From positions 1-32,339 of the forward strand of contig QUFC01000045.1 of NCBI GenBank assembly GCA_003478355.1: 32,339 nucleotides of DNA. Reading direction: 5' to 3'. How positions within the stretch are numbered: the first letter of the stretch is position 1; the number at the start of each line of letters is the position of its first letter. The position numbers were made by a program, and so were the translations under genes. The notes beneath the pieces were generated by a model, which was not told where the DNA came from, did not search any database, and was given only the letters and a program-made list of their open reading frames with translations. Positions 6,500-14,926 of the stretch are shown piece by piece. This DNA comes from Lachnospiraceae bacterium AM48-27BH (GTDB lineage Bacteria; Bacillota; Clostridia; Lachnospirales; Lachnospiraceae).

Positions 6500-7378
6500 C
6501 TATTTCTCTTTCAAACTACTCAAATATCCTACAGCCGCCAACGCCGCCACATTTCCCTGCCCGGCGGATTTGATATACTGATACGGCTTCCCGGCCAGAT
6601 CGCCACAGGCGAAGCATCCTGGCAAGTTGGTCTCCATCTGTAAATTAACCGCTACATGGTTTCCGTCCATCTGAAGTCCCGGAATCAGATGGGTTGGGGA
6701 GATGGTGTCCCGCAGGATGAAAACCATATCTGCCTGATGCTCAGCGGTTCTGGTTTTTAAGGCAGAGACCATGGTCATACCATCCATTTCCGCTCCCAGA
6801 ATCTCCACGGGAATCTCCCGCAACACGATCACTTTTTCGGATACTGACGGTTCCTCTTTATACATCGGGATATAGGTCACGGACTGGGCCATCTGGCTTA
6901 GGAAATCGGCCTCCGCTTCTGCTTCTTTGTCATAACCGATAACGATGGCCTTTCTTCCGCGGACAGCAAATGCATCACAGGTAGCGCAGTAGCTGACGCC
7001 TTTGCCTAACAATTCCTCCTCACCAGGAAGTGGTCTGCCAAAATTCACCCCAGTGGCCAGAATCACGGTTTTGGATTCATAGCTGCCGCTGGCTGACTGG
7101 ATGGAATAATACTCCCCCATGGGGTAAATGGCGTTGACCTTGTCCTGGGTGATCTGAATGCCAAGGTTGTCTAAATGGCTTTGAAATGCTTTGGCCAGGT
7201 TTTCGCCGCTGACATCCGGCAGTCCCAGATAATTCTGGATATCGTGGGCTTTGCCTACTTTGTCGCTTAGGTTTTTATTGCCAAGCAGCAGCACCTTTTT
7301 ATTCCGGACTGTGGCAGTCACTGCTGCCGATAAGCCCGCCGGGCCGGTTCCTATAATCGCAATGTCATATCGCTCCAT
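6500..7378 (-). CDS. thioredoxin-reductase-like flavoprotein lacking NADPH motifs
   Basis: This 292-residue FAD protein has the N-terminal FAD-binding GTGPAG (10-15), the redox-active pair Cys131/Cys134 in SYCATCDAF, and the C-terminal FAD motif CGDLAGKPYQYIKSAGQG. It therefore resembles TrxB, whose role is to reduce thioredoxin or similar disulphide proteins in the cytosol. However, the usual GGGxSA nucleotide motif is GYDKEA (148-153) and the HRRxxxR segment is replaced by PMYKEEP. These losses are reported for ferredoxin-dependent (FFTR) or orphan (DFTR) flavin thioredoxin reductases of clostridia, so ferredoxin rather than NADPH may be the donor. The RBS AGGAGG is 7 bases before ATG 7378. 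It is the last gene after lepA and hemW, 28 bases from hemW. Confidence 0.8.
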   Translation of the reverse strand: MERYDIAIIGTGPAGLSAAVTATVRNKKVLLLGNKNLSDKVGKAHDIQNYLGLPDVSGENLAKAFQSHLDNLGIQITQDKVNAIYPMGEYYSIQSASGSYESKTVILATGVNFGRPLPGEEELLGKGVSYCATCDAFAVRGRKAIVIGYDKEAEAEADFLSQMAQSVTYIPMYKEEPSVSEKVIVLREIPVEILGAEMDGMTMVSALKTRTAEHQADMVFILRDTISPTHLIPGLQMDGNHVAVNLQMETNLPGCFACGDLAGKPYQYIKSAGQGNVAALAAVGYLSSLKEK

Positions 7379-7406
7379 ATCATTTCCTCCTTCTGCCCTC
7401 CAGATT

Positions 7407-8564
7407 CTAGTCTAACAAAAACTCACTGAGCACATAGTTGCTCACATCAATTCCATAATCGCTGAGCCTCACATCCGGCATATCCACGATGATCAGCCCC
7501 TCGTCCTTCAATTTGTTCAATACATTTCCGTACACATTCCACATATTCTGCCCAAACCGCTGGAAGAATTCGCTTCCTGACACACCCTTTATCATGCGCA
7601 GTCCCAAAAACATAAATTCTTCCATTTTTTCCTTGTCTGACAGTTTCGTGATCTCCTGGTGCAGTTTCTCATCGGCGTCGGTTCCGGTCATCTGGATTTT
7701 GTCATAGAGGCTGAGATCCGATTCATTATGGAAACGGAATCCCTGAATATAGGAGGATGCCCCCAGGCCCAGCCCCAGATACTCGATTCCGGTCCAGTAG
7801 CCGATGTTATGTCTGCACTCATAACCTGGTTTGGCGTAATTAGAGATCTCGTACCGCTCGAAGCCCTGTTTATGGAGCATGGATTTCGTCTCATAATACA
7901 TTTCCCGCTCGGTGTCCTCGTCCGGAAGCAGCTCCGGATGGTCGTGGTAAGCCTTGAAAAATGGCGTCCCCTCCTCGATGATCAGACTGTAAGCGGAAAT
8001 GTGCTCTGGCCGCAGCATCAGCACCTTCCGCAGCGTGGATCTCCAGGATTCCAGCGTCTGTCCTGGCAATGCGGACATCAGATCAATGTTGACATTGGTA
8101 AATCCCGCCTGCCGCACCCGCTCATAGGTCTTTAAAAATCCATCATAGCTGTGTATCCGGCCCAGAGCCTTTAATTCCCCGTCATCGGCAGACTGCAGCC
8201 CGATGCTGATCCGGTTGATGCCGGACGCCCGGTAGATCTGCAGCTTTTCCAGACTGACGGTTCCCGGATTGGCCTCGATGGTCACTTCCACATCCTTTTC
8301 CACATGGAAATGTCCGTACACCGCCTCCATGATCCGGCTGATGTCCTCTGCTTCTAATATAGAAGGAGTGCCTCCCCCAAGGAATATGGAGGTCACCCCA
8401 TACCCCTCATAGAAGGCACTCTGTACGGATATCTCCTGGACTAACTGCTCCACATAGACTCTCATCTCCAAGTCTGTGGCAGGTCCCGACAGGAAATCGC
8501 AATATGCACATTTGCGGACGCAGAATGGAATGTGAATGTATAATTCCAATGGTCGTCTCTCCAC
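7407..8564 (-). CDS. hemW: radical SAM heme chaperone HemW (HemN-like)
   Basis: This 385-residue protein begins LELYIHIPFCVRKCAYCDF, giving the Cx3Cx2C radical SAM triad Cys15/19/22. It continues with GGGTPS, a SAM-binding EANPGT and the ISIGLQS and LMSALPGQT blocks typical of the HemN/HemW group. HemW binds heme and delivers it to acceptor proteins; many family members were formerly annotated as oxygen-independent coproporphyrinogen oxidases. The absence of an extended N-terminus with the CxxxCxxCxC arrangement of true HemN favours HemW. The start is GTG at 8564, two bases after the lepA stop, with GAGGAG inside the lepA end as RBS. lepA-hemW coupling is common in Firmicutes. Confidence 0.88.
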   Translation of the reverse strand: MERRPLELYIHIPFCVRKCAYCDFLSGPATDLEMRVYVEQLVQEISVQSAFYEGYGVTSIFLGGGTPSILEAEDISRIMEAVYGHFHVEKDVEVTIEANPGTVSLEKLQIYRASGINRISIGLQSADDGELKALGRIHSYDGFLKTYERVRQAGFTNVNIDLMSALPGQTLESWRSTLRKVLMLRPEHISAYSLIIEEGTPFFKAYHDHPELLPDEDTEREMYYETKSMLHKQGFERYEISNYAKPGYECRHNIGYWTGIEYLGLGLGASSYIQGFRFHNESDLSLYDKIQMTGTDADEKLHQEITKLSDKEKMEEFMFLGLRMIKGVSGSEFFQRFGQNMWNVYGNVLNKLKDEGLIIVDMPDVRLSDYGIDVSNYVLSEFLLD

Positions 8565-8566
8565 AA

Positions 8567-10381
8567 TTACTCCTCATCCAGCTTCAGAACGCTCATGAAC
8601 GCCTTCTGCGGAATCTCTACATTACCAACCTGGCGCATCCGCTTCTTGCCTTCCTTCTGCTTCTCCAGAAGCTTTTTCTTACGTGAAATATCACCGCCGT
8701 AACATTTTGCCAGAACGTCCTTACGCATGGCTTTCACGGTCTCTCTGGCAATGATCTTGCCGCCAACAGCCGCCTGGATCGGGATCTCGAACAAATGTCT
8801 CGGAATCTCGTCCTTTAACTTCTCGCACATCTTTCTGCCTCTCTCGTAAGCAGAATCTGCATGAACGATAAAGGAAAGAGCATCCACTTCCTCGCGGTTG
8901 ATCAGAATATCCAGCTTCACCAGTTCGGAACGCTCATAGCCCTTGATCTCATAATCGAAGGACGCGTAACCTCTGGAACGGGATTTTAACGCGTCAAAGA
9001 AATCGTAAATGATCTCATTTAACGGCAGTTCGTATTTTAATAAGGCTCTGGTGGTCTCGATGTACTCCATGCCTAAGTAAACGCCGCGGCGCTCCTGGCA
9101 CAGGTTCATGATCGCGCCCACAAATTCCGTGGTTACCATGATCTCGGCGCTGACGATCGGCTCTTCCATGTAGTCGATCTCGGTCGGATCCGGCAGATTG
9201 GATGGGTTCGTCAGGGAGATCACATCGCCATTTTTCTTATGCACCCGGTAAATAACGCCCGGCGCCGTAGTGACCAGATCCAGGTTATACTCGCGCTCCA
9301 GACGTTCCTGGATGATCTCCAAGTGAAGCAGTCCCAAAAATCCACATCGGAAACCGAATCCCAGCGCAATGGAGGTCTCCGGCTCGAAGAACAGGGATGC
9401 GTCATTTAACTGAAGCTTCTCCAGTGCATCACGCAGGTCGTTGTACTTGGCTCCATCTGCCGGGTACAGACCGCAGTAAACCATGGAGGTTACTTTTTTA
9501 TAACCTGGAAGGGGCTCTGCACATGGGTTATCTTTATCGGTAATGGTATCGCCCACTGCCGTATCTTTTACATTTTTGATGCTGGCTGTGATGTATCCAA
9601 CCATACCGGCTGACAGCTCGTCGCACGGAATAAACTGGCCTGCGCCAAAATAGCCAACCTCTACTACCTCTTCTTCCGCTCCAGTTGCCATCATCTGGAT
9701 GCGGGTACCTTTCTTCACAGTTCCCTCTTTGATCCGGCAGAAAATGATAACGCCTTTGTAGGAATCGTACAGAGAGTCAAAAATCAGCGCTTTTAACGGT
9801 GCGTCCGGATTTCCCTTCGGTGCCGGGATCTTCTCCACGATAGCCTCCAGGACCTCATCCACGTTCAGTCCGGTTTTTGCAGAGATCCGTGGCGCATCAT
9901 GGGCTTCCAGTCCGATCACGTCCTCGATTTCTGCTGCTACACGGTCCGGATCGGCACTTGGCAGATCGATTTTATTAATAACCGGGAAAACATCCAGATC
10001 ATGATCCAAAGCCAGGTACACGTTAGCCAGTGTCTGGGCCTCGATTCCCTGTGCTGCGTCCACCACCAGGATTGCGCCGTCGCAGGCTGCCAGGCTTCGG
10101 GACACCTCATAGTTAAAGTCCACATGTCCTGGGGTATCAATCAGATTGAAAATATACTCTTCTCCATTTTTCGCCTTATATACGGTTCGGACCGTCTGGG
10201 CCTTGATGGTGATTCCTCTCTCCCTCTCCAGATCCATGTTATCCAACACCTGATCCTGCATCTCACGGCTGGTCAGAAGTCCTGTTTTCTCTATGATTCG
10301 GTCTGCAAGGGTTGACTTTCCATGATCAATATGTGCAATAATACAAAAATTTCTAATTTTACTCTGGTCAACAGTTGCCAT
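8567..10381 (-). CDS. lepA: elongation factor 4 (LepA), ribosome-bound GTPase
   Basis: This 604-residue translational GTPase shows G1 AHIDHGKST (16-24), G3 DTPGHVDF, G4 NKIDLP and G5 SAKTGLN, then EF-G-like domains and the LepA-specific C-terminal domain ending near [17 protein letters not shown]. Family members bind the ribosome and can back-translocate or help assembly, mainly under ionic stress. The start is ATG 10381 ([12 protein letters not shown]), with AAAGGAA as an RBS at slightly long spacing. It is the first gene of a lepA-hemW-reductase operon with its own promoter upstream. Confidence 0.97.
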   Translation of the reverse strand: MATVDQSKIRNFCIIAHIDHGKSTLADRIIEKTGLLTSREMQDQVLDNMDLERERGITIKAQTVRTVYKAKNGEEYIFNLIDTPGHVDFNYEVSRSLAACDGAILVVDAAQGIEAQTLANVYLALDHDLDVFPVINKIDLPSADPDRVAAEIEDVIGLEAHDAPRISAKTGLNVDEVLEAIVEKIPAPKGNPDAPLKALIFDSLYDSYKGVIIFCRIKEGTVKKGTRIQMMATGAEEEVVEVGYFGAGQFIPCDELSAGMVGYITASIKNVKDTAVGDTITDKDNPCAEPLPGYKKVTSMVYCGLYPADGAKYNDLRDALEKLQLNDASLFFEPETSIALGFGFRCGFLGLLHLEIIQERLEREYNLDLVTTAPGVIYRVHKKNGDVISLTNPSNLPDPTEIDYMEEPIVSAEIMVTTEFVGAIMNLCQERRGVYLGMEYIETTRALLKYELPLNEIIYDFFDALKSRSRGYASFDYEIKGYERSELVKLDILINREEVDALSFIVHADSAYERGRKMCEKLKDEIPRHLFEIPIQAAVGGKIIARETVKAMRKDVLAKCYGGDISRKKKLLEKQKEGKKRMRQVGNVEIPQKAFMSVLKLDEE

Positions 10382-10464
10382 GTGTGTATGATTTCCTTTC
10401 TATCTGTAACGTTCACAATCAGGTATCGCCATGGGAATCTGCACTCCTATGGCATCTTAGCATT

Positions 10465-10493
10465 TTATTTTATCATTTTTCATTTTTTTGTGC
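10465..10493 (-). promoter_or_regulatory. lepA promoter
   Basis: On the minus strand TTGCAC (10488-10493) is followed after exactly 17 bases by TAAAAT (10465-10470). The transcript would have a leader of about 75 bases. That leader contains a short hairpin (10426-10434 with 10443-10451, GCCATGGGA/TCCTATGGC, one mismatch) whose role is unknown. Confidence 0.6.
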
Positions 10494-10613
10494 AAGGTGA
10501 GATAGACGATTTCTCCGGGATTTCTTACAATTTTTCGTTTATATGCTGCTTATGCCGCTTAAAATACAACCTGTGTTATCGTTACTCCCACACACTCAAT
10601 CACGCGGACCATC

Positions 10614-11972
10614 TCACCCACCACCCAGCACCTGGTCTAACAGATCCGCCAGCGGCTCCATGGCGTTTAGCGCCTCCTCCAGCGTGTTGGTCTGGGCTCC
10701 CACCTCGACCAGTGCTGACCTTGGACGCACATGAAGATTATAGCGGAGTCCTTTTAGGAAAATTTTTCTGGTCAGATCCGGGTATTCCTCTTCTGCCAGA
10801 AGCTGCATCTGCAGGCTGAATGCCAGATTTTCCGTTTTATACGGATTTTTCAGGTACTCGATCTCCCCTTCCGGTGTCTGGCTCATGCCGTTAAAAAACA
10901 TAATCGGCGCTGTGGCCTTTCCATTCACCGCCCGCACCATATGTAGACTTTCTTTTACACCGTCCCGATGAAGATCCAGCACCACCTGGATTGATGGATA
11001 TTTCTGTAAAATACCCATGATTCCATCCAATGCGTAGTTGTAAGCGTGGTTCCGGTCCAGCTTTCCCGCCGCCATGTCGTAACTGGTGGTGTCATGGAGC
11101 ACCTGATAACCCTTTTCTTCCAGAAGCGCGGTCAGACGGTTTCCAAGCTCCACCACTGTGGCTTTTTTATTTCCTGCAGCGTAATCCGCGTAGGTTTCCT
11201 GGGAATGGGTGTGGTAGATCAGGATCTGGGGTACGGATGGGTCTTTTTTCATGGATAGATCCATTCCTGTGAGAACTGCTGCGTCCATTTCCTCCCGTCT
11301 GGCTGTGGTGGAAGAATGGACCGTGTAGAAATGCTTGATCAGAAAATCATAATCCTGCAGCTGCGCCAACTGATACATGCCGCCTGTATAACCAGTATGA
11401 CCTTTCTGATATCCATCGCCTGCTGCCAGCTCTAATGCCTGACTATTTTCATTGCCATTGCCTGAACTGTTATTGCCAGAACTGCCTCCATTTTCATTTT
11501 CGGCACCTGCCATGTCATTTTCAGAATCTGCTCTGCCATTTTCGGCGTTCTTGCAAAATCCCAGCCGTTCTGCTTCTTCCTGGGCCTCTGCACCAGACTC
11601 ATCGCCCATGAGAAACATCCAGGCCGCCTCATGTAAAATCTTTTTCCGGCGTTCATAATCCGTATACGCCGGGTCCGCGGGGTAAGGATCAGACCTATCC
11701 TCTGTTCGTCCTTTACTTTCTGACCTTCCATCCAGCACCTGCTTCCAGAATCCTTCCATGGGATCTTCTTTCTTTTTGAAAAAATCCGCCAGAAACTCCG
11801 CCGCCGCCATTTTCCATGGGATTTTTGAATGCTGCGAAATCATCTTCATTGTCTCACCAGCCAACGGCTTCGCCAGGGCCAGCACAAGGACTGTCCCGGT
11901 CAGAACCATGGCTGTCTTCAGTAAACGGTCCGTTTTCCAGGGTCCTGACCATCGCATCACTGTCCGCCTCAC
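10614..11972 (-). CDS. spoIIP: stage II sporulation protein P (SpoIIP), cell wall amidase
   Basis: SpoIIP is the amidase/endopeptidase that, with SpoIID and SpoIIM, thins septal peptidoglycan during forespore engulfment. This 452-residue protein has an N-terminal membrane segment (LKTAMVLTGTVLVLALAKPL, near 18-37). A low-complexity linker rich in Glu, Gly, Asn and Ser follows (about 130-190). The catalytic domain has the metal-site motifs QILIYHTHSQET, VVLDLHRD and LVEVGAQTNT. The frame opens with GTG at 11972 preceded by a weak RBS; ATG 11957 preceded by GAGG is an equally possible start. It lies 114 bases downstream of gpr, consistent with joint control in sporulation. Confidence 0.93.
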   Translation of the reverse strand: MRRTVMRWSGPWKTDRLLKTAMVLTGTVLVLALAKPLAGETMKMISQHSKIPWKMAAAEFLADFFKKKEDPMEGFWKQVLDGRSESKGRTEDRSDPYPADPAYTDYERRKKILHEAAWMFLMGDESGAEAQEEAERLGFCKNAENGRADSENDMAGAENENGGSSGNNSSGNGNENSQALELAAGDGYQKGHTGYTGGMYQLAQLQDYDFLIKHFYTVHSSTTARREEMDAAVLTGMDLSMKKDPSVPQILIYHTHSQETYADYAAGNKKATVVELGNRLTALLEEKGYQVLHDTTSYDMAAGKLDRNHAYNYALDGIMGILQKYPSIQVVLDLHRDGVKESLHMVRAVNGKATAPIMFFNGMSQTPEGEIEYLKNPYKTENLAFSLQMQLLAEEEYPDLTRKIFLKGLRYNLHVRPRSALVEVGAQTNTLEEALNAMEPLADLLDQVLGGG

Positions 11973-12086
11973 CGTTTCAATCTCTTTTCATTTTATGATA
12001 CAGGGAAATTGTTCAGTACCTCCCATGGCAACACATTTCTTCTTACCTGCACTTCTTACCTGCCGCATCATTCCTCTTATCCTTTT

Positions 12087-13225
12087 TTACTCCCCCCCCA
12101 AAAATGCTATATGGATCGCCTCAGAGATGGTATAGCTAATTGCCTTAATGGTCTGGTCAATATCCGGCGGTGTCACATACATCTGGCCAAATTCCGGCTC
12201 CAGCAGCTCACAGATCAGGCGATATTGTTCATCCGAATCCAGCTGATCCAAAAAGCCTCCGATCTCCCTGGTCTGAGCGTGTTCCAACAACGTCTGGATC
12301 AGCACAGACACCGTATCATGGACAATGGCCGCTGTCCCCACCACGGTTGGCACCCCAATGGCGATCACGGGTACTCCCAAACTCTCCCTGGTCAGCCCAT
12401 GGCGGTGATTACCCACACCAGAACCTGGATGTATCCCGGTATCTGTCACCTGAATGGTCGTCCCAAGCCTGCGGATACTGCGGGCTGCCAGCGCATCAAT
12501 GGCGATCACCAGATCCGGCTTCGTCTCCCGGACAATGCCACGCATGATCTGGGCCGTTTCCATGCCTGTCTGGGCCATCACACCGGGGACGATGCCTGTG
12601 AGGATTGTTCTTTCATCATCTTGTGACTTCCCGTCCCACCCGGTCCTACAATTCTCTACGTCCAGGGACTTATTCCACTCTTTTCTGTCACCGTTTGTTG
12701 TGTCACGATTCGTTCGGTCATTCTCTTTTTTCTTTGGTTCATAAACCGTAATTTTTAAATGCTTCAATACCTCCGGTCCAAGCGCATCCGGTGTCACCTG
12801 TGCATTTCCAAGTCCGACCACCAACAGATGGATTCCTTTCAGGCTCTGCTCCTGTTCTTTCTCTTCTTTCTCTTCTTCCTGTTTTCTCCACCACTCCATA
12901 CTTTCTACTTTTCCTGCACTTCGCGCTTTCTCCTCCTTTCTCTGGATCTCCCTGATCATCCGTACCAGCTGCGCCGCCAGTTCCTCCGACACCTCCCGAT
13001 GATAGTCCTCATCCTTCTTCCCCATGGTTTTCGCTTCCAGCGTCAGATAGGTTCCTACCGGCTTCCGTAAAGCCCTGGCTCCATGTTCATCCAGGATTTT
13101 TACCTCGGTCATTTTCACCATACTGGAGGCTCCCGCCACTCCCTGCAGGACACGCCAGCCACACTTTGTTCCGCTCTATTTTCTGTTTTTTCCTCAATGG
13201 CCAGATCCGTTCTAATCTCAAACAT
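12087..13225 (-). pseudogene. gpr: germination protease GPR with an apparent N-terminal frameshift
   Basis: GPR degrades small acid-soluble spore proteins at germination. ATG 13225 has a perfect GGAGGA RBS 5 bases away and starts MFEIRTDLAIEEK, the expected GPR N-terminus. That frame, however, runs into TGA at 13115-13117. The remaining protein (VKMTEVKILDEHG, GTYLTLEAK, VVGLGNAQVTPDALGPEV, VPGVMAQTGMET, IDALAARS, GVPTVVGT) continues in a different frame to 12087. The gene is 1139 bases, one short of a whole number of codons. Restoring one G in the GGG at about 13131-13133 gives CREWRGASSMVKMTEVKI and 379 residues. Two charged inserts (KEEKARSAG...EKEEKEQEQ and KKKENDRTNRD...SQDDERT) make it longer in the middle than usual. 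A sequencing error is a serious alternative to a real lesion. Confidence 0.85.
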
Positions 13226-13309
13226 AGCATTCCTCCATTTTTCTCACAAAACCTTTATTTTTTCTTCTATTTTCGTTATTATTTTTCTCAAAAATAAGCG
13301 AAATATGTA

Positions 13310-13338
13310 TTGACATTTTAGGGGAAGTTCGTTAGAAT
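13310..13338 (+). promoter_or_regulatory. rpsT promoter, near-consensus
   Basis: TTGACA (13310-13315), a 17-base spacer and TAGAAT (13333-13338) form a strong housekeeping sigma-factor promoter. It gives a transcript leader of roughly 85-90 bases before rpsT. Confidence 0.8.
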
Positions 13339-13432
13339 AATATAGAATGTTTACATTGAACTGTCCGTGTCCAGGCTTTGATGCAAACCAAAGAATCTAA
13401 ATCATATAATCATTTAATCGGAGGTGCCCAGA

Positions 13433-13695
13433 TTGGCTAACATTAAATCTGCTAAAAAAAGAATCTTAGTTACTGAAACTAAAGCTGCTCGCAACAAAGC
13501 GATCAGATCCAAAGTAAAACTTGTATCAAAAAAGTAGAGGCTGCTATTGCTGCTGGTGACAAGGCTGCTGCACAGGCAAGCTTATTAGTTGCTATCTCTG
13601 AGATTGATAAAGCTACTTCTAAGGGTGTATATCACAAGAATACTGCATCCCGCAAAGTATCCCGTATCAGCAAAGCTGTTAACGCTATGGCTTAA
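13433..13695 (+). CDS. rpsT: 30S ribosomal protein S20 with a one-base frameshift
   Basis: S20 binds 16S rRNA early in 30S assembly. Translation from TTG 13433, with GGAGGTG 6 bases upstream, reads ANIKSAKKRILVTETKAARN and on to RSKVK. It then falls out of frame at the A-run 13516-13519 and hits TAG at once. Adding one A gives RSKVKTCIKKVEAAIAAGDK, followed by the normal SLLVAISEIDKATSKG and HKNTASRKVSRISKAVNAMA, an 87-residue protein ending at TAA 13695. S20 loss is very costly in most bacteria and the lesion is in a homopolymer, so a sequencing error is the most likely explanation. The gene is on the opposite strand from its neighbours, with its own promoter and terminator. Confidence 0.9.
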
Positions 13696-13736
13696 TCAGT
13701 CAACTGATTCCAATAGAATAATTTAACCCAAATAAA

Positions 13737-13769
13737 AAAGAAACCGTTGGTGTGACGGTTTCTTTTTTT
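13737..13769. terminator. bidirectional terminator between rpsT and holA
   Basis: The 11-bp stem AAAGAAACCGT (13737-13747) and ACGGTTTCTTT (13755-13765) with a 7-base loop is followed by a T-run on the plus strand. An A-run precedes it, giving a U-run for minus-strand transcripts. It serves both convergent genes. Confidence 0.88.
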
Positions 13770-13788
13770 GTTATAGCAATGAGAAACA

Positions 13789-14763
13789 TTAATATTGTCT
13801 GGTGATCAATAGTTCCACCGCCAGCCTTTCATCCAGCCGTCCGGTTTTCACCGCTTCTTCTGTATCCACGCAAAGGTTTACATAAGATAAAATCTGTTCC
13901 CTGCTGAAGCTTTTTGCCTGCGGCATGGTCTTGCCTACCACAAACGGCTGCATTTTCAGTTTGGATGCGATCCCATTTTTCTCCATGCCCTGGTTCATCA
14001 GTTCTTTTACCTGCAGGATCTGGTTAAACTGCCGTGCGATCAGAAACAGAATCCGCATAGGCGGCTCCCGCAGCGTGATCAGATCCTCATACAGATCCAT
14101 AGCCTTCCTGGTATTCCGGGTTACAATAGCCGCTACCATCTCAAAAATCTTATTGGTCACACGTACCGTACAGATTTCCTCCACATCCTGATCTGTGATC
14201 ACGTCCCGTCCCAAGGTATAGCTGATCAGCTTTTCCAGCTCCATGCGGATATTTTCCATGTCATCGCCAGTCTTGCTTAAAAACAGTTCCATGGTTCTGC
14301 CAGTGATCTTCTTCCCTTCTTTTGCCAGAATTCCACCAGCCCAGGCGCCTAACTGTCTGGCATCCTGCCGCTCCATCTCCGCCACGTATCCCAGATCCTT
14401 TACCTTTTTGTACAGACGGTTCCGCTTGTCCACCTCATTTTCCACAAACAGCATACAGGTGGTATCCGGCATCTGCGGCAGATATTCCACCAGGGCATCC
14501 GCACCGCTGCTCTTAAAAAGACCGCTGTCCTCGATCAGGATCAGACGGCGGTCTCCAAAAAACGGCATGGTGTCCGCCAGGCTGATAATCTCCTTCAGAT
14601 CCAGTCCTTTCCCCTCAAAATAGTGGAAATTCATGGTATCATCCCCCACCATAGCATCTTTCATGCGGTTTTTGTAGCTTTTCTTCAAAAATGCCTCTTC
14701 CCCGCAGATCAGATACACCGGTTTAAATTCCCCTGTCTTGATGTCCTGTGCCAATACCTTCAC
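13789..14763 (-). CDS. holA: DNA polymerase III subunit delta
   Basis: HolA is the clamp-loader subunit that opens the beta clamp. The 324-residue protein shows the family's N-terminal YLICGEEAFLKKSYKNRM (a degenerate P-loop region), the DTMNFHYFEG and DRRLILIEDSGLF segments, and the C-terminal helical domain with REPPMRILFLIARQFN and DERLAVELLI. The length is normal. The start is GTG 14763 with AAAGGTGG 7 bases before it. It is transcribed from a promoter inside the end of comEC and ends 20 bases from the bidirectional terminator. Confidence 0.95.
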   Translation of the reverse strand: MKVLAQDIKTGEFKPVYLICGEEAFLKKSYKNRMKDAMVGDDTMNFHYFEGKGLDLKEIISLADTMPFFGDRRLILIEDSGLFKSSGADALVEYLPQMPDTTCMLFVENEVDKRNRLYKKVKDLGYVAEMERQDARQLGAWAGGILAKEGKKITGRTMELFLSKTGDDMENIRMELEKLISYTLGRDVITDQDVEEICTVRVTNKIFEMVAAIVTRNTRKAMDLYEDLITLREPPMRILFLIARQFNQILQVKELMNQGMEKNGIASKLKMQPFVVGKTMPQAKSFSREQILSYVNLCVDTEEAVKTGRLDERLAVELLITRQY

Positions 14764-14893
14764 GCAATTTCCACCTTTCTGTCATGATCCTGTTTCCGGC
14801 ATCTTCTCACCCGCCGCTTAGTGCGATCTTCCATTTTCACTCATTTGTAACTGTTCAGCGTCTTCCCGGTTACACGCATTTTCACTATCCATT

Positions 14894-14921
14894 ATTATAC
14901 TGGATTTTCTGGTTTTCTCAA
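14894..14921 (-). promoter_or_regulatory. holA promoter
   Basis: On the minus strand TTGAGA (14916-14921), a 16-base spacer and TATAAT (14894-14899) lie immediately after the comEC stop codon. This suggests holA is transcribed separately as well as by read-through. Confidence 0.6.
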
Positions 14922-14926
14922 GCGAT

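Noticed and set aside
10426..10451. Riboswitch or leader-peptide control of lepA
   Set aside because: Only one short imperfect hairpin is present; no conserved aptamer or leader peptide is recognisable.
12009..12626. Plus-strand ORF of 205 codons opposite gpr
   Set aside because: It is antisense to conserved GPR sequence, without an RBS or domain.
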